This document shows positions 17,168 to 25,716 of a DNA stretch of 42,490 nt, in pieces. Under the pieces are notes generated by a model. That model made no database searches. It was not told the DNA's origin and saw only the letters and a list, made by a program, of their open reading frames with translations. Within the stretch, counting starts at the first letter, position 1; each line of letters opens with the position of its first letter. The stretch is from the NCBI GenBank assembly GCA_910579995.1, contig CAJTWH010000023.1, forward strand, positions 1 through 42,490, in the 5' to 3' direction. The DNA comes from an uncultured Muribaculaceae bacterium (GTDB lineage Bacteria; Bacteroidota; Bacteroidia; Bacteroidales; Muribaculaceae). The position numbers and the translations under genes were made by a program.

Positions 17168-18264
17168 CACATATCGATTTTGGCGGCGCGGAGCACAGCG
17201 GTAGAGTCAATGCCTTCTTTCACTTCGATGTTTATGCCGTCGCTCAGGCCGGTTTTAACAGCCGTGCGGGTATATGTGGGCTTGGGCACACTGTCGGTGA
17301 GCACATATACAAAAGTGCTGTCGCCCGAGAATGTAACCACCGATTCGGGCACGGTGAGCACATTCTGCGCGCTCTCAAGAATTACCTTGGCATTTGCCGA
17401 GTAGCCCGAGCGTAGGCCGCTTACATTGTCGAGCACGAGGGCGGCCTTGATTTCAAAGGTATTGGCGCCGCCGCTGTCGTCGCCCTTGGGCGATATATAC
17501 TCGATGGTGGCGAGCGGATGGATGTCGGGCATGGCGCCGATGGTGATGTCCATAGGCATGCCCACACGCAGTTTGCCGACCTCGGTCTCGTCGACTTTGC
17601 CCTTGAAAATGAGCTTGTTCATATCGGCGATTTTAGCGACGGTGGTGCCGTCGTTCATGGTGTTGGCCTGAATCACCGAGCTGCCGACCTTGACGGGCAC
17701 ATCGAGGATAAGGCCGGTGATGGTGGCGCGCACGAGAGTGTTGCTCTCCTTTGCGTTGAGGCGGCTGACGCCCTCGCGCACAATGTTGTAGGCGTCGCGT
17801 GCGGCTTCGAGTTCCTCGCGGGCCTTGCTGTAAGTCTTCTCCGAGGTCTCATATTCCTCGCGCGATATCACGTCTTTTGCGAAAAGCTCCTTGTCGCGGT
17901 TGAATTTCGAGGCGGCGTCGCTGAGCTCGATTTCGGCAGTATTGACGCGGCTCTGGGCGTTGGAGAGCTGCGAGGCGTCGGGGATAACTTTGATTTTGGC
18001 TATCACATCGCCTTCTTTTACAAGGTCGCCGGCTTCAACGTTGATTTCGCTGATAATGCCCGAAATCTGCGGTTTGATTTCGATTTCGTCGCGAGGTTCG
18101 ATTTTGCCGGTGAGCACGGTGTTGCGCTCGATGGTAAGATGACTTGGATTGGCGGTTGCATAGACCTCCTCTTTCTTCTTGCCGTTGTTGTAGAGAAATA
18201 CGAAGGTACCGACGAATACGGCTGCTATCAGCACCCACAGGCAGATTTTTAATACCTTTTTCAT
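17167..18264 (-). CDS. Periplasmic adaptor (MacA/HlyD type)
   Basis: A 365-residue membrane-fusion protein joining the inner-membrane transporter to the TolC-type channel. An N-terminal anchor (ICLWVLIAAVFVGTFVFLY) is followed by a lipoyl/barrel half (IKPQISGIISEINVEAGDLVKEGDVIAKI), a coiled-coil hairpin of about 90 residues (AQSRVNTAEIELSDAASKF...KAREELEAARDAYNIV), the second lipoyl half and a beta-barrel domain (VDETEVGKLRVGMPMDITI). The C-terminal membrane-proximal domain ends near TAVLRAAKIDM. It lies 38 bp after the second permease gene in the same operon. Together with the MacB-like genes this gives a complete ABC-driven tripartite pump. Confidence 0.92.
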   Translation of the reverse strand: MKKVLKICLWVLIAAVFVGTFVFLYNNGKKKEEVYATANPSHLTIERNTVLTGKIEPRDEIEIKPQISGIISEINVEAGDLVKEGDVIAKIKVIPDASQLSNAQSRVNTAEIELSDAASKFNRDKELFAKDVISREEYETSEKTYSKAREELEAARDAYNIVREGVSRLNAKESNTLVRATITGLILDVPVKVGSSVIQANTMNDGTTVAKIADMNKLIFKGKVDETEVGKLRVGMPMDITIGAMPDIHPLATIEYISPKGDDSGGANTFEIKAALVLDNVSGLRSGYSANAKVILESAQNVLTVPESVVTFSGDSTFVYVLTDSVPKPTYTRTAVKTGLSDGINIEVKEGIDSTAVLRAAKIDM

Positions 18265-18302
18265 TTATGTCTGATGTGTTTTTTGTTATTTTTGATTGTA
18301 GA

Positions 18303-19550
18303 TTATTTATCTCTCAATGCTTCGATGGGCTTGATTCTCATGGCCTTGATAGCCGGGAGTGTGCCGGCGGCAGAGCCGAGGATGAAGAATGTGCCCACAA
18401 TTGCCAAGGCGCCCCCGAAGCTGATCTCGAAGCCGGCCTTGCCGAGCATGGGGTCGGCGGTGAGATGGTCGGCCAAGCCGAGGATTATGGCCGCGAAACA
18501 TACACCTGCCGTACCGGCTACAAGTGTGAGCAGCACGCTCTCGCTCAATACCTGCACGGTGATGTCGGCCGGCTTTGCCCCGATGGCCCTTCGCACGCCG
18601 AACTCATGGGTGCGCTCTTTCACGATGATCCACATGATATTGCCCACGCCTATCACACCGGCCATCAGCGAGCCCATGCCCACGAAGGCGGCGAGTATGG
18701 CTATGCCCATGAAGAGGCCGTTGATCATCTCGAACATTTCCGACATGTCCATAAACCAGAAAGCACGTTCGTCGTCGGGGTGTATGGAATGTCGGCCGGA
18801 GAGGAAGCGGCGTATGGCCGGCTCGTTCTCTGAGGGCTTGTGACCCTTGGGCGCGGTATAGATGAAGAAGTTCACATTGTTGCCTTGGTTGAAGGCCTGT
18901 CTAAGCGTCGAGCCCGGCAAGATATAGTTGTCGTCGATACGCCCCATGATACTTGCCTCGCTGAGCTGCCCGGCCACGCCGATACAGGTGAAGTAGACGC
19001 CGTTGAGGCTCAATGTCTTGCCTATGGGCGATTCACTGCCGAAAAGCTCGGTAGCGATATTGCGTCCTACAACCACTACTTTGCGGTTTTCCTGATAGTC
19101 ACGGTCGTTGATAAACCGGCCCTCGTAGATTACGGGCAGCATGATGTCGGCATACTGAGCCTCTACGCCCATGGCCTGCGCGGCCTTCGAGCGGGTTGAG
19201 TACACGCCGGTGACGCTTCGGCCGTTCATGGCGGTGGAGTATTCGATTGCCGGGGCAATGCGGCGGATATCGTCGATGTCCTCGGTGGTGAGCCACCAGT
19301 AGCTGCCCTTGTTGAAGCCCATATATGATATCGAGCGTGTGCTTGAGCCCATGCCGCCCATGTTGGTGGCAAAGCCTGCGAAGTTGCGGCTCATAATGCC
19401 TTTGAGGCCGTCGGCTCCGCCAACGAGCAGGGCAAGCATTGCCGTGCCCCAGAAGATACCGAAGGCGGTGAGGAATGTGCGCGTCTTGTTGCGCGACAGG
19501 GTGGCGGCTATCTCGCGCCAGTTTTCGGGTTGAAATATTGTCAGTCGCAT
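18303..19550 (-). CDS. ABC transporter permease, MacB/FtsX type (second)
   Basis: A 415-residue inner-membrane protein. One helix near residues 25-45 (TFLTAFGIFWGTAMLALLVGG) is followed by a large periplasmic MacB_PCD domain (about 50-280), then the FtsX core with three helices (LFMGIAILAAFVGMGSLMAGV, VLLTLVAGTAGVCFAAIIL, GGALAIVGTFFILGSAAG). The motif IVKERTHEFGVRRAIGAKP lies in the cytoplasmic loop that contacts the ATPase. The start at 19550 lies 3 bp after the first permease stop; the open frame further upstream only shadows that gene. The pair of different permeases suggests a heterodimer rather than a MacB homodimer. Confidence 0.92.
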   Translation of the reverse strand: MRLTIFQPENWREIAATLSRNKTRTFLTAFGIFWGTAMLALLVGGADGLKGIMSRNFAGFATNMGGMGSSTRSISYMGFNKGSYWWLTTEDIDDIRRIAPAIEYSTAMNGRSVTGVYSTRSKAAQAMGVEAQYADIMLPVIYEGRFINDRDYQENRKVVVVGRNIATELFGSESPIGKTLSLNGVYFTCIGVAGQLSEASIMGRIDDNYILPGSTLRQAFNQGNNVNFFIYTAPKGHKPSENEPAIRRFLSGRHSIHPDDERAFWFMDMSEMFEMINGLFMGIAILAAFVGMGSLMAGVIGVGNIMWIIVKERTHEFGVRRAIGAKPADITVQVLSESVLLTLVAGTAGVCFAAIILGLADHLTADPMLGKAGFEISFGGALAIVGTFFILGSAAGTLPAIKAMRIKPIEALRDK

Positions 19551-19552
19551 GA

Positions 19553-20773
19553 TTATTCGTCGCGTAGCGCTTCTACAGGTTTTACTTTTGTTGCCTTTAT
19601 TGCCGGGAACAGACCGGCTATGGCGCCGGCCACTATCAGAGCCACCGTGACTTGCAGGGCCATCGAGAGGTCTACTGTCGGATTGCGGAAACCCTCGGTG
19701 CTGTCGCCTACGAAATGATTTATAAACTGCAGCACAACAATACCCAAGAACACACCTATATAACCAAAGAGGCCTGTCACGGCTATACTCTCGGTGATGA
19801 CCTGCAGCACTATCGAGCGCGGTTTGGCACCGATGGCGCGGCGTATGCCAATCTCGTGCGTGCGCTCGCGGACGCTCACAAACATGATGTTGCTCACCCC
19901 GACGATACCTGTAAGCAAGGTCAACAGGCCGATGATCCATACGGCGAGGCGAAGAATGTTGTTGCCTCGCTGTCCGCGCAGATAGTCGTTGAAGCGGTTC
20001 CATGTCCAGATGGCGTTGGCGTCGTCTGGCGCGAAATTATGCTGTGCGGCAAGCGAGGCACGGATAGCTTCTTCCACGGCGTCGCCCGAGGCTTCGTCGG
20101 TGAGCCCCTCTACTGTAGCGTCGAGCTGATAGGCATAGTCGTTGTTGCCCGTTACGGCCTTGTAGGTGGTATAGGGAGCGTAGGTAGAGCGGTTCCAGCG
20201 GTGACTGTATATACCCACAACGGTCCACGCGAGCCCCATGGAGCTGACAGTCTTGCCCAGAGCGTCGGCGTCATTGCCGAATAGCAGTGTGGCCTGATTG
20301 TCGGCGAGCACCATCACACGTCGGGCCTCGCTGATGTCGAGGTCATTGATGAAGCGCCCGTATTTCATTGTGAGCTTCTTGGTGCGGATGGCGTCGGGGA
20401 ATACGGCCTCGAAGCCGGAGATTGCGTCGCGCGAGGTCTTGATTTTTGCAGTGTCGGCAGAGGCGAATGGCGACACCCGGCTCACATGTCCGGGGTTATC
20501 GTTGACGATTGCAGCGGCGTCGCCCTCCTTGAGCTCTATCCAGCGCCCGTCCTTATAGCCCTTGTAAGGCTTCGAGGTGCGTCCGCCCCATATAGAGATC
20601 ACATTTGTAGGATTGCTGCCCATCGACTCGTCGAAGTAGTTTGTCACGCCGCGGGCCGCTCCCAAGAGTATTATGAGCATGAAAATACCCCATGCCACCG
20701 AAATACCCGTAAGGGCTGTGCGCAGCTTGTTGTTGCGCAAGGTCTGCCCTATTTCTCTGATGAGGTCAAGCAT
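19553..20773 (-). CDS. ABC transporter permease, MacB/FtsX type (first)
   Basis: A 406-residue relative of the next permease, with the same plan: first helix (LRTALTGISVAWGIFMLIILLG), periplasmic MacB_PCD domain, then three C-terminal helices and the loop motif SVRERTHEIGIRRAIGAKP. The C-terminus ends in FPAIKATKVKPVEALRDE, as in its neighbour. It overlaps the ATPase gene by 8 bp. Together the two permeases and the ATPase would form the inner-membrane engine of the pump; substrates (macrolides, peptides, lipoproteins or siderophore-like compounds in relatives) cannot be told here. Confidence 0.92.
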   Translation of the reverse strand: MLDLIREIGQTLRNNKLRTALTGISVAWGIFMLIILLGAARGVTNYFDESMGSNPTNVISIWGGRTSKPYKGYKDGRWIELKEGDAAAIVNDNPGHVSRVSPFASADTAKIKTSRDAISGFEAVFPDAIRTKKLTMKYGRFINDLDISEARRVMVLADNQATLLFGNDADALGKTVSSMGLAWTVVGIYSHRWNRSTYAPYTTYKAVTGNNDYAYQLDATVEGLTDEASGDAVEEAIRASLAAQHNFAPDDANAIWTWNRFNDYLRGQRGNNILRLAVWIIGLLTLLTGIVGVSNIMFVSVRERTHEIGIRRAIGAKPRSIVLQVITESIAVTGLFGYIGVFLGIVVLQFINHFVGDSTEGFRNPTVDLSMALQVTVALIVAGAIAGLFPAIKATKVKPVEALRDE

Positions 20774-21437
20774 GTCGGTCTACAATTTCTCCGTCGACGA
20801 TACGTATCACGCGGTTTGTGGCCGCGCCCACGCCCGGGTCGTGCGTCACGATTACGATGGTCATGCCGTCGGCGTTGAGCTGGCGGAATATTTCCATCAC
20901 CTCTTTTGAGGTATGCGAGTCGAGGGCGCCGGTGGGTTCGTCGGCAAGGATGATTGATGGTTTGGTGACAATGGCGCGGGCAATGGCGACGCGTTGCTTC
21001 TGTCCGCCCGAGAGCTCGCCCGGAAGATGGGTGGCGCGGTCAGCAAGCCCGAGGCGCTCGAGCTGCTCCATGGCCAAAAGATTGCGTTTCTTGCGGCTCA
21101 TACCCTGATAGTAGAGCGGCAGGGCCACATTTTCGAGAGCGTTCTTGTAGCCGATGAGGTTGAAAGATTGAAACACGAAGCCTATCAGCTTGTTGCGCAG
21201 CTCAGCCGCTCGGTTCTCGCTCAGATTGCGTATCTCCACGCCGTCGAGGCGGTAGTCGCCGCTGTCGTAGTTGTCGAGAATACCCAAGATGTTGAGCAGT
21301 GTCGACTTGCCTGAGCCCGAGGCTCCCATTATCGACACAAGCTCGCCACGGGCTATCTCAAGGTTGATGTCCTTGAGAACATGCAGCGGTACAACGCCCG
21401 GATAAGTCTTGTTTACATCGCGTAATGTGATAATCAT
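20766..21437 (-). CDS. ABC transporter ATPase, MacB/LolD type
   Basis: A 223-residue ATPase that powers the two permeases. Walker A is GASGSGKST near residue 38, the Q loop is FVFQSFNLIGY, the signature is LSGGQKQRVAIARA, Walker B is SIILADEPTGALDS, and the switch His is in IVIVTHDP. The ATPase is a separate polypeptide here, unlike MacB proper, where it is fused to the permease. It is the first gene of the operon. No complete promoter was recognised between it and the terminator at 21486. Confidence 0.93.
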   Translation of the reverse strand: MIITLRDVNKTYPGVVPLHVLKDINLEIARGELVSIMGASGSGKSTLLNILGILDNYDSGDYRLDGVEIRNLSENRAAELRNKLIGFVFQSFNLIGYKNALENVALPLYYQGMSRKKRNLLAMEQLERLGLADRATHLPGELSGGQKQRVAIARAIVTKPSIILADEPTGALDSHTSKEVMEIFRQLNADGMTIVIVTHDPGVGAATNRVIRIVDGEIVDRHA

Positions 21438-21485
21438 TTTTATAGACAGTAATAAGATTATGCCTATAAGACGCAGCCTTGCCTT

Positions 21486-21544
21486 AAAAAGTTACACCCC
21501 TCTGCAAAAAAATCTTCAATTTTTTTACAGAGGGGTGTAACTTT
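21486..21544 (-). terminator. Strong terminator of the LRR surface-protein gene
   Basis: A perfect 17-bp stem (21488-21504 with 21528-21544), extended by an A7/T7 pairing around a short loop. On the minus strand it is followed by a run of T. It lies about 140 bp after the LRR gene stop and about 50 bp before the ABC ATPase start, so it isolates the two transcripts. Confidence 0.8.
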
Positions 21545-21623
21545 GGAGGTTAAAAGGCAATATTAAGGCAAGAAAGGCAAGGGATTGGCCGGCAAGAGAA
21601 TACCTTTATCCCTTTTTGCCAGG

Positions 21624-21649
21624 CTGAAGTGTAGCTTGCGAAACTTCAG
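21624..21649. repeat. Decayed copy of the 4686 palindrome
   Basis: CTGAAGT ... ACTTCAG with the core AGCTTGCGAAACTT, whose right half matches the perfect palindrome at 4686-4705. The left half carries two changes. It lies just downstream of the LRR gene. Its role is unknown; the sharing suggests a small dispersed intergenic repeat. Confidence 0.5.
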
Positions 21650-21683
21650 TCAGTTAAGCCCTTAATGCCCTTTCTTGTGAGGA

Positions 21684-24600
21684 TTATTTCATGATTTGTT
21701 TTTCGGTGTGGCCGTCGGAGTAGACGATGATGTTGAGGCCTTCGAAGGGACGGTCGGAGCGTTGGCCGCAGCTGTTGTAGTAGGCAGTCGGGATTGCCTT
21801 GTCGCTCACGGCTATCTCATCAACACCGGTCTGGATTGAGAGTGTGAATTCCTGCCATCCGGTGGCTACCGATGAGCCGTCGGTGTGGCGGGCAACAAGC
21901 TGATAGTGGTATGTGCCCCAAGGCAGGCCGTTGATGTGGCCTGTGACAGAGGGTATTCCGTCGGTGCCGACCTCTACTTCGTCAATGTCTATCGAAGCGC
22001 CGTTGGGCAGCTCTTCAAGCAATTGGAGGGTATATGAGAGGTTCTTGCCGTAGAGTCTGCGGTTGGCGGCAGCGAAAGCCTCGGGTATATGTACGCCCTC
22101 GCCGGCGCTCTGCTCCATGATCGGTGTGGCTGTGACTATGCAGTTGAGCGACTCGTCGAAAGTATGGCCCGAAGTCACTTCTGCGAGGCTTACGGGAACT
22201 TCCTTGTAGGGGTAGCTGCTGTAGAGCTTCGTAAGAGCCGCTTTCATGCCATGAAGCACATAGTAGTTGGCAAATTTAATGATTTGGAAACTTGAAGTCA
22301 TACCGAGGTCTACAACATCTTTTCCCGTCGTGAATTTAGAGGTGCCGGTGAGGCAATACCATACATTGGCGGCAGTATTACCTCCATCAAACGCACCTTG
22401 CCAACCATTGTTGCGAATGGCCGTGAGGCTCTCGGGAAGCACCATGTCGGTGAGCGAGGCGAGCCTGGCGAAAGAACCTACACGCAGTTCTTGCACGCTC
22501 ATTGGTATGCTTACCTCTGTAAGTTTATCGCAACTGTTGAATGTGTCTTCTTCTATCGTCTCAATGCCTTCGTTGAGCGGTATGTTCTCAAGTACCGAAC
22601 AAATGAAGAAAGCTCTCGCTCCGATTTTTGTCACATTCTTGCCACCAATAATCCGGCGAAGTTTCTTACACTGGGCGAAAGCATTGGCGTCGATGGCGGT
22701 GATTGATTCCGGCAGATTGATAGTTTCGATGTCGGAGAGGTTGAATGCACAGGGCATTGTGGTGAATTTGCAATCTTCGGGTAATGTGACGGTTGACGAC
22801 GCTATGCCCTCGAATGAGCTTTGACCCAAGGTCTCCAATGACGAGGGCAGATGTACTGCGCCGGTGAAGTAGTAGCAGCTTCTGAAGGCCTGTGTGCCTA
22901 TGCTTGTAAGGCCTTCGGGCAGATAGTCATTTTTGAAATTCTTTGCCGCGAGTGAGGAATAGAACATGCCGGCGGGCAGAGAAGTGACACCATCAAGAAT
23001 CTCAATCTCGAAAGAGCCTTTGTCGATATCAGAGAAACAGTAGTTGCGATATTCTACGTCAGGACTGATGGTGATGGTGTTTCCGGCGAATGTGCAGCCT
23101 TGGAAAGCATATTCACCTATATATTTCAGCGATTCGGGCACACTGATGGTAAAGGACGTCATGGCACGATTGCCCACTCTCTTCAAAGGAGCTTCGCTGA
23201 CGTCTGCAGTAAGTTTAGAACACCCGTAGAATGAGTAGTTTCCTATTTCCTCAAGTTTTTCGTAGCGGATAAAGGTTGACCACAGGCTTGTGCACCTGTA
23301 GAAGAGGGAATCGGGCACACATGTGATTTCGGGTTGGTTGTCGGCAAGAGTGCGCGATACAATGGCCACATTCGACGAAGCGAAAGCACCGCTTCCGATT
23401 TCCGATATTCCGGAGGGGAGGTTGAGTTGGTAGTCAGAGCCGAATTTGGTAGAGGCGAAAGCGTTTGAGCCAATGCGGGTGACGGTCTCGGGAATTTCCA
23501 CGCTTGACAGTGTGCACGCGCGGAAGGCGAAGTTGTCGATGGCAGCCACTGTGTAGTCCTTGCCGTTGATATTCGCAGTCGACGGAATTACGATGTCGCC
23601 GGTATAGGCCTTGCGGGCTACGGCAAGGGTGAGATTGCCGTCGTTATTTATGTCTTGCACGCAGAAGTTGAAGTCGTCGGTGGCTACCATGACTCCGGCA
23701 ACAATCATTGCGGCGTCTTCCTCGATGTTGACAAATTTGCCCCATACTGCATGCTTGCGGTAGTTGGCCGTGGCTGAGTAGGGCACTTTCAGAACGGCTG
23801 TGGCGAAGATTGATTCGTCGAAGGCGTCGGCGGCAACGTCGATGGGATTGATTTTATGCAGGATAAGCTCTGTAATGGCCGAGCTTTGAGAGAATGCCCC
23901 GGTGCCGACTGTCAGGCATTTTTCGCCGAAATCGATACTTGCCAGATTTGCACAGTCCGCAAAGGCCCGTGTGCCGAGTTCTACAACATCGGCAAGCGCT
24001 ACAGAAGTCACGCCGGTACCTTCAAATTGGCTCTCGGCGATTTTGGCTTGGTTGAGTATGGCGGCCGGAATAGCGGTGAGGGCGCGGCAGCCTTTGAAGA
24101 TGTTGTTTCCGAGACGGCTGAATGTAGCCTCGTCGCTGAGGCTAACGCTGCGCAGGGCGGCGGAGTTTTCAAAGATTGCGTTACCGAAAGCGAATGAGGC
24201 GCCGTTTGCGGCAAAGGCTACGCTCTCAAGGGCGGCACAGCCGGCGAAGGCACGGTTGCCCACAATGAGATTGCCCTCGATGGCGCTGAGGTCGATGGCT
24301 GTGGCATTGCTGCCTGCAAAGGCCTCGGCGTCGATATTGCTTACGGTGTAAGTCTTGCCGTCGTGGCTTACAGTAGCCGGCACTGTCAGCGCACCGCTAT
24401 ATGCACTCTCGCCTGCGGCGGGGGCAACGACGGCTACGGTAGCGAGAGAGTGGCTCTGCACGCGGTAGTGCATTCCGCCCTCGGTGAAGTTGATTTCGGC
24501 CTCCGGTTCGGGAGCGGCTGCAAACGGTTTCCAATCTGCGGTATCTCCTCCGATAATCCGGAAGTTCCACGCGTCCCAACTGCCGTTGTGGAGCGTGCGG

Positions 24601-25193
24601 TTCGATACACCGAGTTGGGAGTAAGAGAAAGAATCCGCCTGAGAGTCTTTCACCCAATAGCTCCAGTAGCCTTTGCTGACCCAGCCCGAATTCCAGAGGT
24701 CGTTGGGGTCGGCGGCGGTGATACCGTCGAAGTCATACGAGGCCGATTCGAAAACACCGTTTTCACCTGTGCGGAGAGTGCCGTCGCTTTCATAGAGATA
24801 TATCTCGCCGTCGCTGTCGATATCCCAGCCCATGCCGCCTATTACATAGCCCATGTCGGTTTCACAGAAGAGGGCGTATAGCCGTGGGTTAGCCTCAACG
24901 ATAGCTCGTGCCATGTCGTAGCCGTTTTTCTCGCCGTCGAAGCGGTAGCCGAAGACGATGGCGTTGGTCTCGCGTTCGTCGTTCCATTGCAGCACGAGAG
25001 CGGCACTGTTGACACCCTCGCCGGTCCAGTTGGTGATGTCACTGAAAGTGAATGAGCGGTCTTCACTGCCCGGAGCTGTGTCGCTGTCGCCGACGGCAGC
25101 CACATTCACTTCGTGCCCCTGTATGCGCAGTTGCCCGGCGCTGACTTGCACCGAGGCCAAGGCTATACAGAGCATTAAGAGTAATTGTTTCAT
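21684..25193 (-). CDS. LRR (BspA-like) surface protein under B12 riboswitch control
   Basis: A 1169-residue secreted protein. A signal peptide (MKQLLLMLCIALASVQVSA) precedes an N-terminal beta-type domain (about residues 30-230: FSDITNWTGEGVNSAALVLQ, AIVFGYRFDGEKNGYDMARA, DIDSDGEIYLYESDG). From about 230 to 1020 come many LRR_5 repeats of the BspA type (motifs such as IGSNAFAS, IDANAFAQC, IGARAFFICSVLENIPL). The end is a Fn3-like part and a short tail (GLNIIVYSDGHTEKQIMK) like type IX sorting tails. Its leader contains a cobalamin riboswitch, so expression should fall when B12 is plentiful. The natural inference is capture or handling of corrinoids at the cell surface, perhaps through the N-terminal domain. 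The tail and the N-domain role are inference. Confidence 0.8.
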   Translation of the reverse strand: MKQLLLMLCIALASVQVSAGQLRIQGHEVNVAAVGDSDTAPGSEDRSFTFSDITNWTGEGVNSAALVLQWNDERETNAIVFGYRFDGEKNGYDMARAIVEANPRLYALFCETDMGYVIGGMGWDIDSDGEIYLYESDGTLRTGENGVFESASYDFDGITAADPNDLWNSGWVSKGYWSYWVKDSQADSFSYSQLGVSNRTLHNGSWDAWNFRIIGGDTADWKPFAAAPEPEAEINFTEGGMHYRVQSHSLATVAVVAPAAGESAYSGALTVPATVSHDGKTYTVSNIDAEAFAGSNATAIDLSAIEGNLIVGNRAFAGCAALESVAFAANGASFAFGNAIFENSAALRSVSLSDEATFSRLGNNIFKGCRALTAIPAAILNQAKIAESQFEGTGVTSVALADVVELGTRAFADCANLASIDFGEKCLTVGTGAFSQSSAITELILHKINPIDVAADAFDESIFATAVLKVPYSATANYRKHAVWGKFVNIEEDAAMIVAGVMVATDDFNFCVQDINNDGNLTLAVARKAYTGDIVIPSTANINGKDYTVAAIDNFAFRACTLSSVEIPETVTRIGSNAFASTKFGSDYQLNLPSGISEIGSGAFASSNVAIVSRTLADNQPEITCVPDSLFYRCTSLWSTFIRYEKLEEIGNYSFYGCSKLTADVSEAPLKRVGNRAMTSFTISVPESLKYIGEYAFQGCTFAGNTITISPDVEYRNYCFSDIDKGSFEIEILDGVTSLPAGMFYSSLAAKNFKNDYLPEGLTSIGTQAFRSCYYFTGAVHLPSSLETLGQSSFEGIASSTVTLPEDCKFTTMPCAFNLSDIETINLPESITAIDANAFAQCKKLRRIIGGKNVTKIGARAFFICSVLENIPLNEGIETIEEDTFNSCDKLTEVSIPMSVQELRVGSFARLASLTDMVLPESLTAIRNNGWQGAFDGGNTAANVWYCLTGTSKFTTGKDVVDLGMTSSFQIIKFANYYVLHGMKAALTKLYSSYPYKEVPVSLAEVTSGHTFDESLNCIVTATPIMEQSAGEGVHIPEAFAAANRRLYGKNLSYTLQLLEELPNGASIDIDEVEVGTDGIPSVTGHINGLPWGTYHYQLVARHTDGSSVATGWQEFTLSIQTGVDEIAVSDKAIPTAYYNSCGQRSDRPFEGLNIIVYSDGHTEKQIMK

Positions 25194-25384
25194 GTCGATA
25201 ATGATATAATTGGTTGATAATTAGGTTGCTGCTCTGCGGCCGCATTACTGCATGGATATAGCTGCAATTATTTCATTATGACATGCACGATGCATGTTGC
25301 CCGCACAGGAAAGCGGGTAACGAAACAAGCCTACTTATCTCCACGTAAGTAATTGCCCTTTTTGCATTTGGGCGCGGCTGCTCT

Positions 25385-25560
25385 CTTCGGATAGGCCTTC
25401 CGGCTTGTCTTCTAAATTGTTACGCCTTCCCCGTGTATGATACGAGTGGCATAATGTAACAATCTCAGTCAAAGACTTACGGCAGCGGGACTGCCGGGGC
25501 TTTTCACCCCGTTTCCTCTCGACGATACAATCGCCGATCGACTCATTGAGTCGCTTCCGA
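25385..25560 (-). promoter_or_regulatory. Cobalamin (B12) riboswitch
   Basis: Read on the minus strand, the leader contains the conserved pieces in order: GGGTGAAAAGCCCCGG (about 25494-25510), CCCGCTGCCGTAAG, the B12 box GCCACT (in 25441-25450), GGGGAAGGCG, and AAGCCGGAAGGCC at about 25390-25410. It ends about 190 nt before the LRR gene start. A reading frame through this region (25335-25622) is an artefact. In the same leader, further down, a hairpin (GCCCGC/GCGGGT, about 25304-25319) may belong to the expression platform. The exact borders are estimated. Confidence 0.9.
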
Positions 25561-25619
25561 TGAGCTTTATTTGTGGCGCTGACTGTCTGCTCCCTCCGGA
25601 ACATCAGCTTTCCACATTG

Positions 25620-25627
25620 CAAAATTA
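25620..25627 (-). promoter_or_regulatory. Probable -7 box upstream of the riboswitch
   Basis: TAATTTTG on the minus strand fits TAnnTTTG. No convincing TTTG is found 19-21 nt upstream. The position, about 60-100 nt before the first conserved riboswitch motif, is right for the leader transcript. Confidence 0.5.
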
Positions 25628-25666
25628 CTATTTTTTATCTAAAAAGAAAGAATTTGGGCAGCAAAT

Positions 25667-25696
25667 AAAAAAGGCACACCGCGGGGCGTGCCTTTT
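25667..25696 (-). terminator. Terminator of the M49 peptidase gene
   Basis: AAAAGGCAC (minus strand) pairs with GTGCCTTTT around a GC-rich loop, followed on the minus strand by a T run. It lies about 20 bp beyond the M49 stop. Confidence 0.8.
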
Positions 25697-25716
25697 ATCG
25701 TATGGAATCGGGGGAG

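Noticed and set aside
17167..17170. GTG at 17170 as TolC start
   Set aside because: The ATG directly after it is the better start and overlaps the adaptor stop in the usual coupled way.
25335..25622. Open frame of 95 codons before the LRR gene
   Set aside because: It lies over the cobalamin riboswitch, whose RNA pairing explains the conserved sequence.
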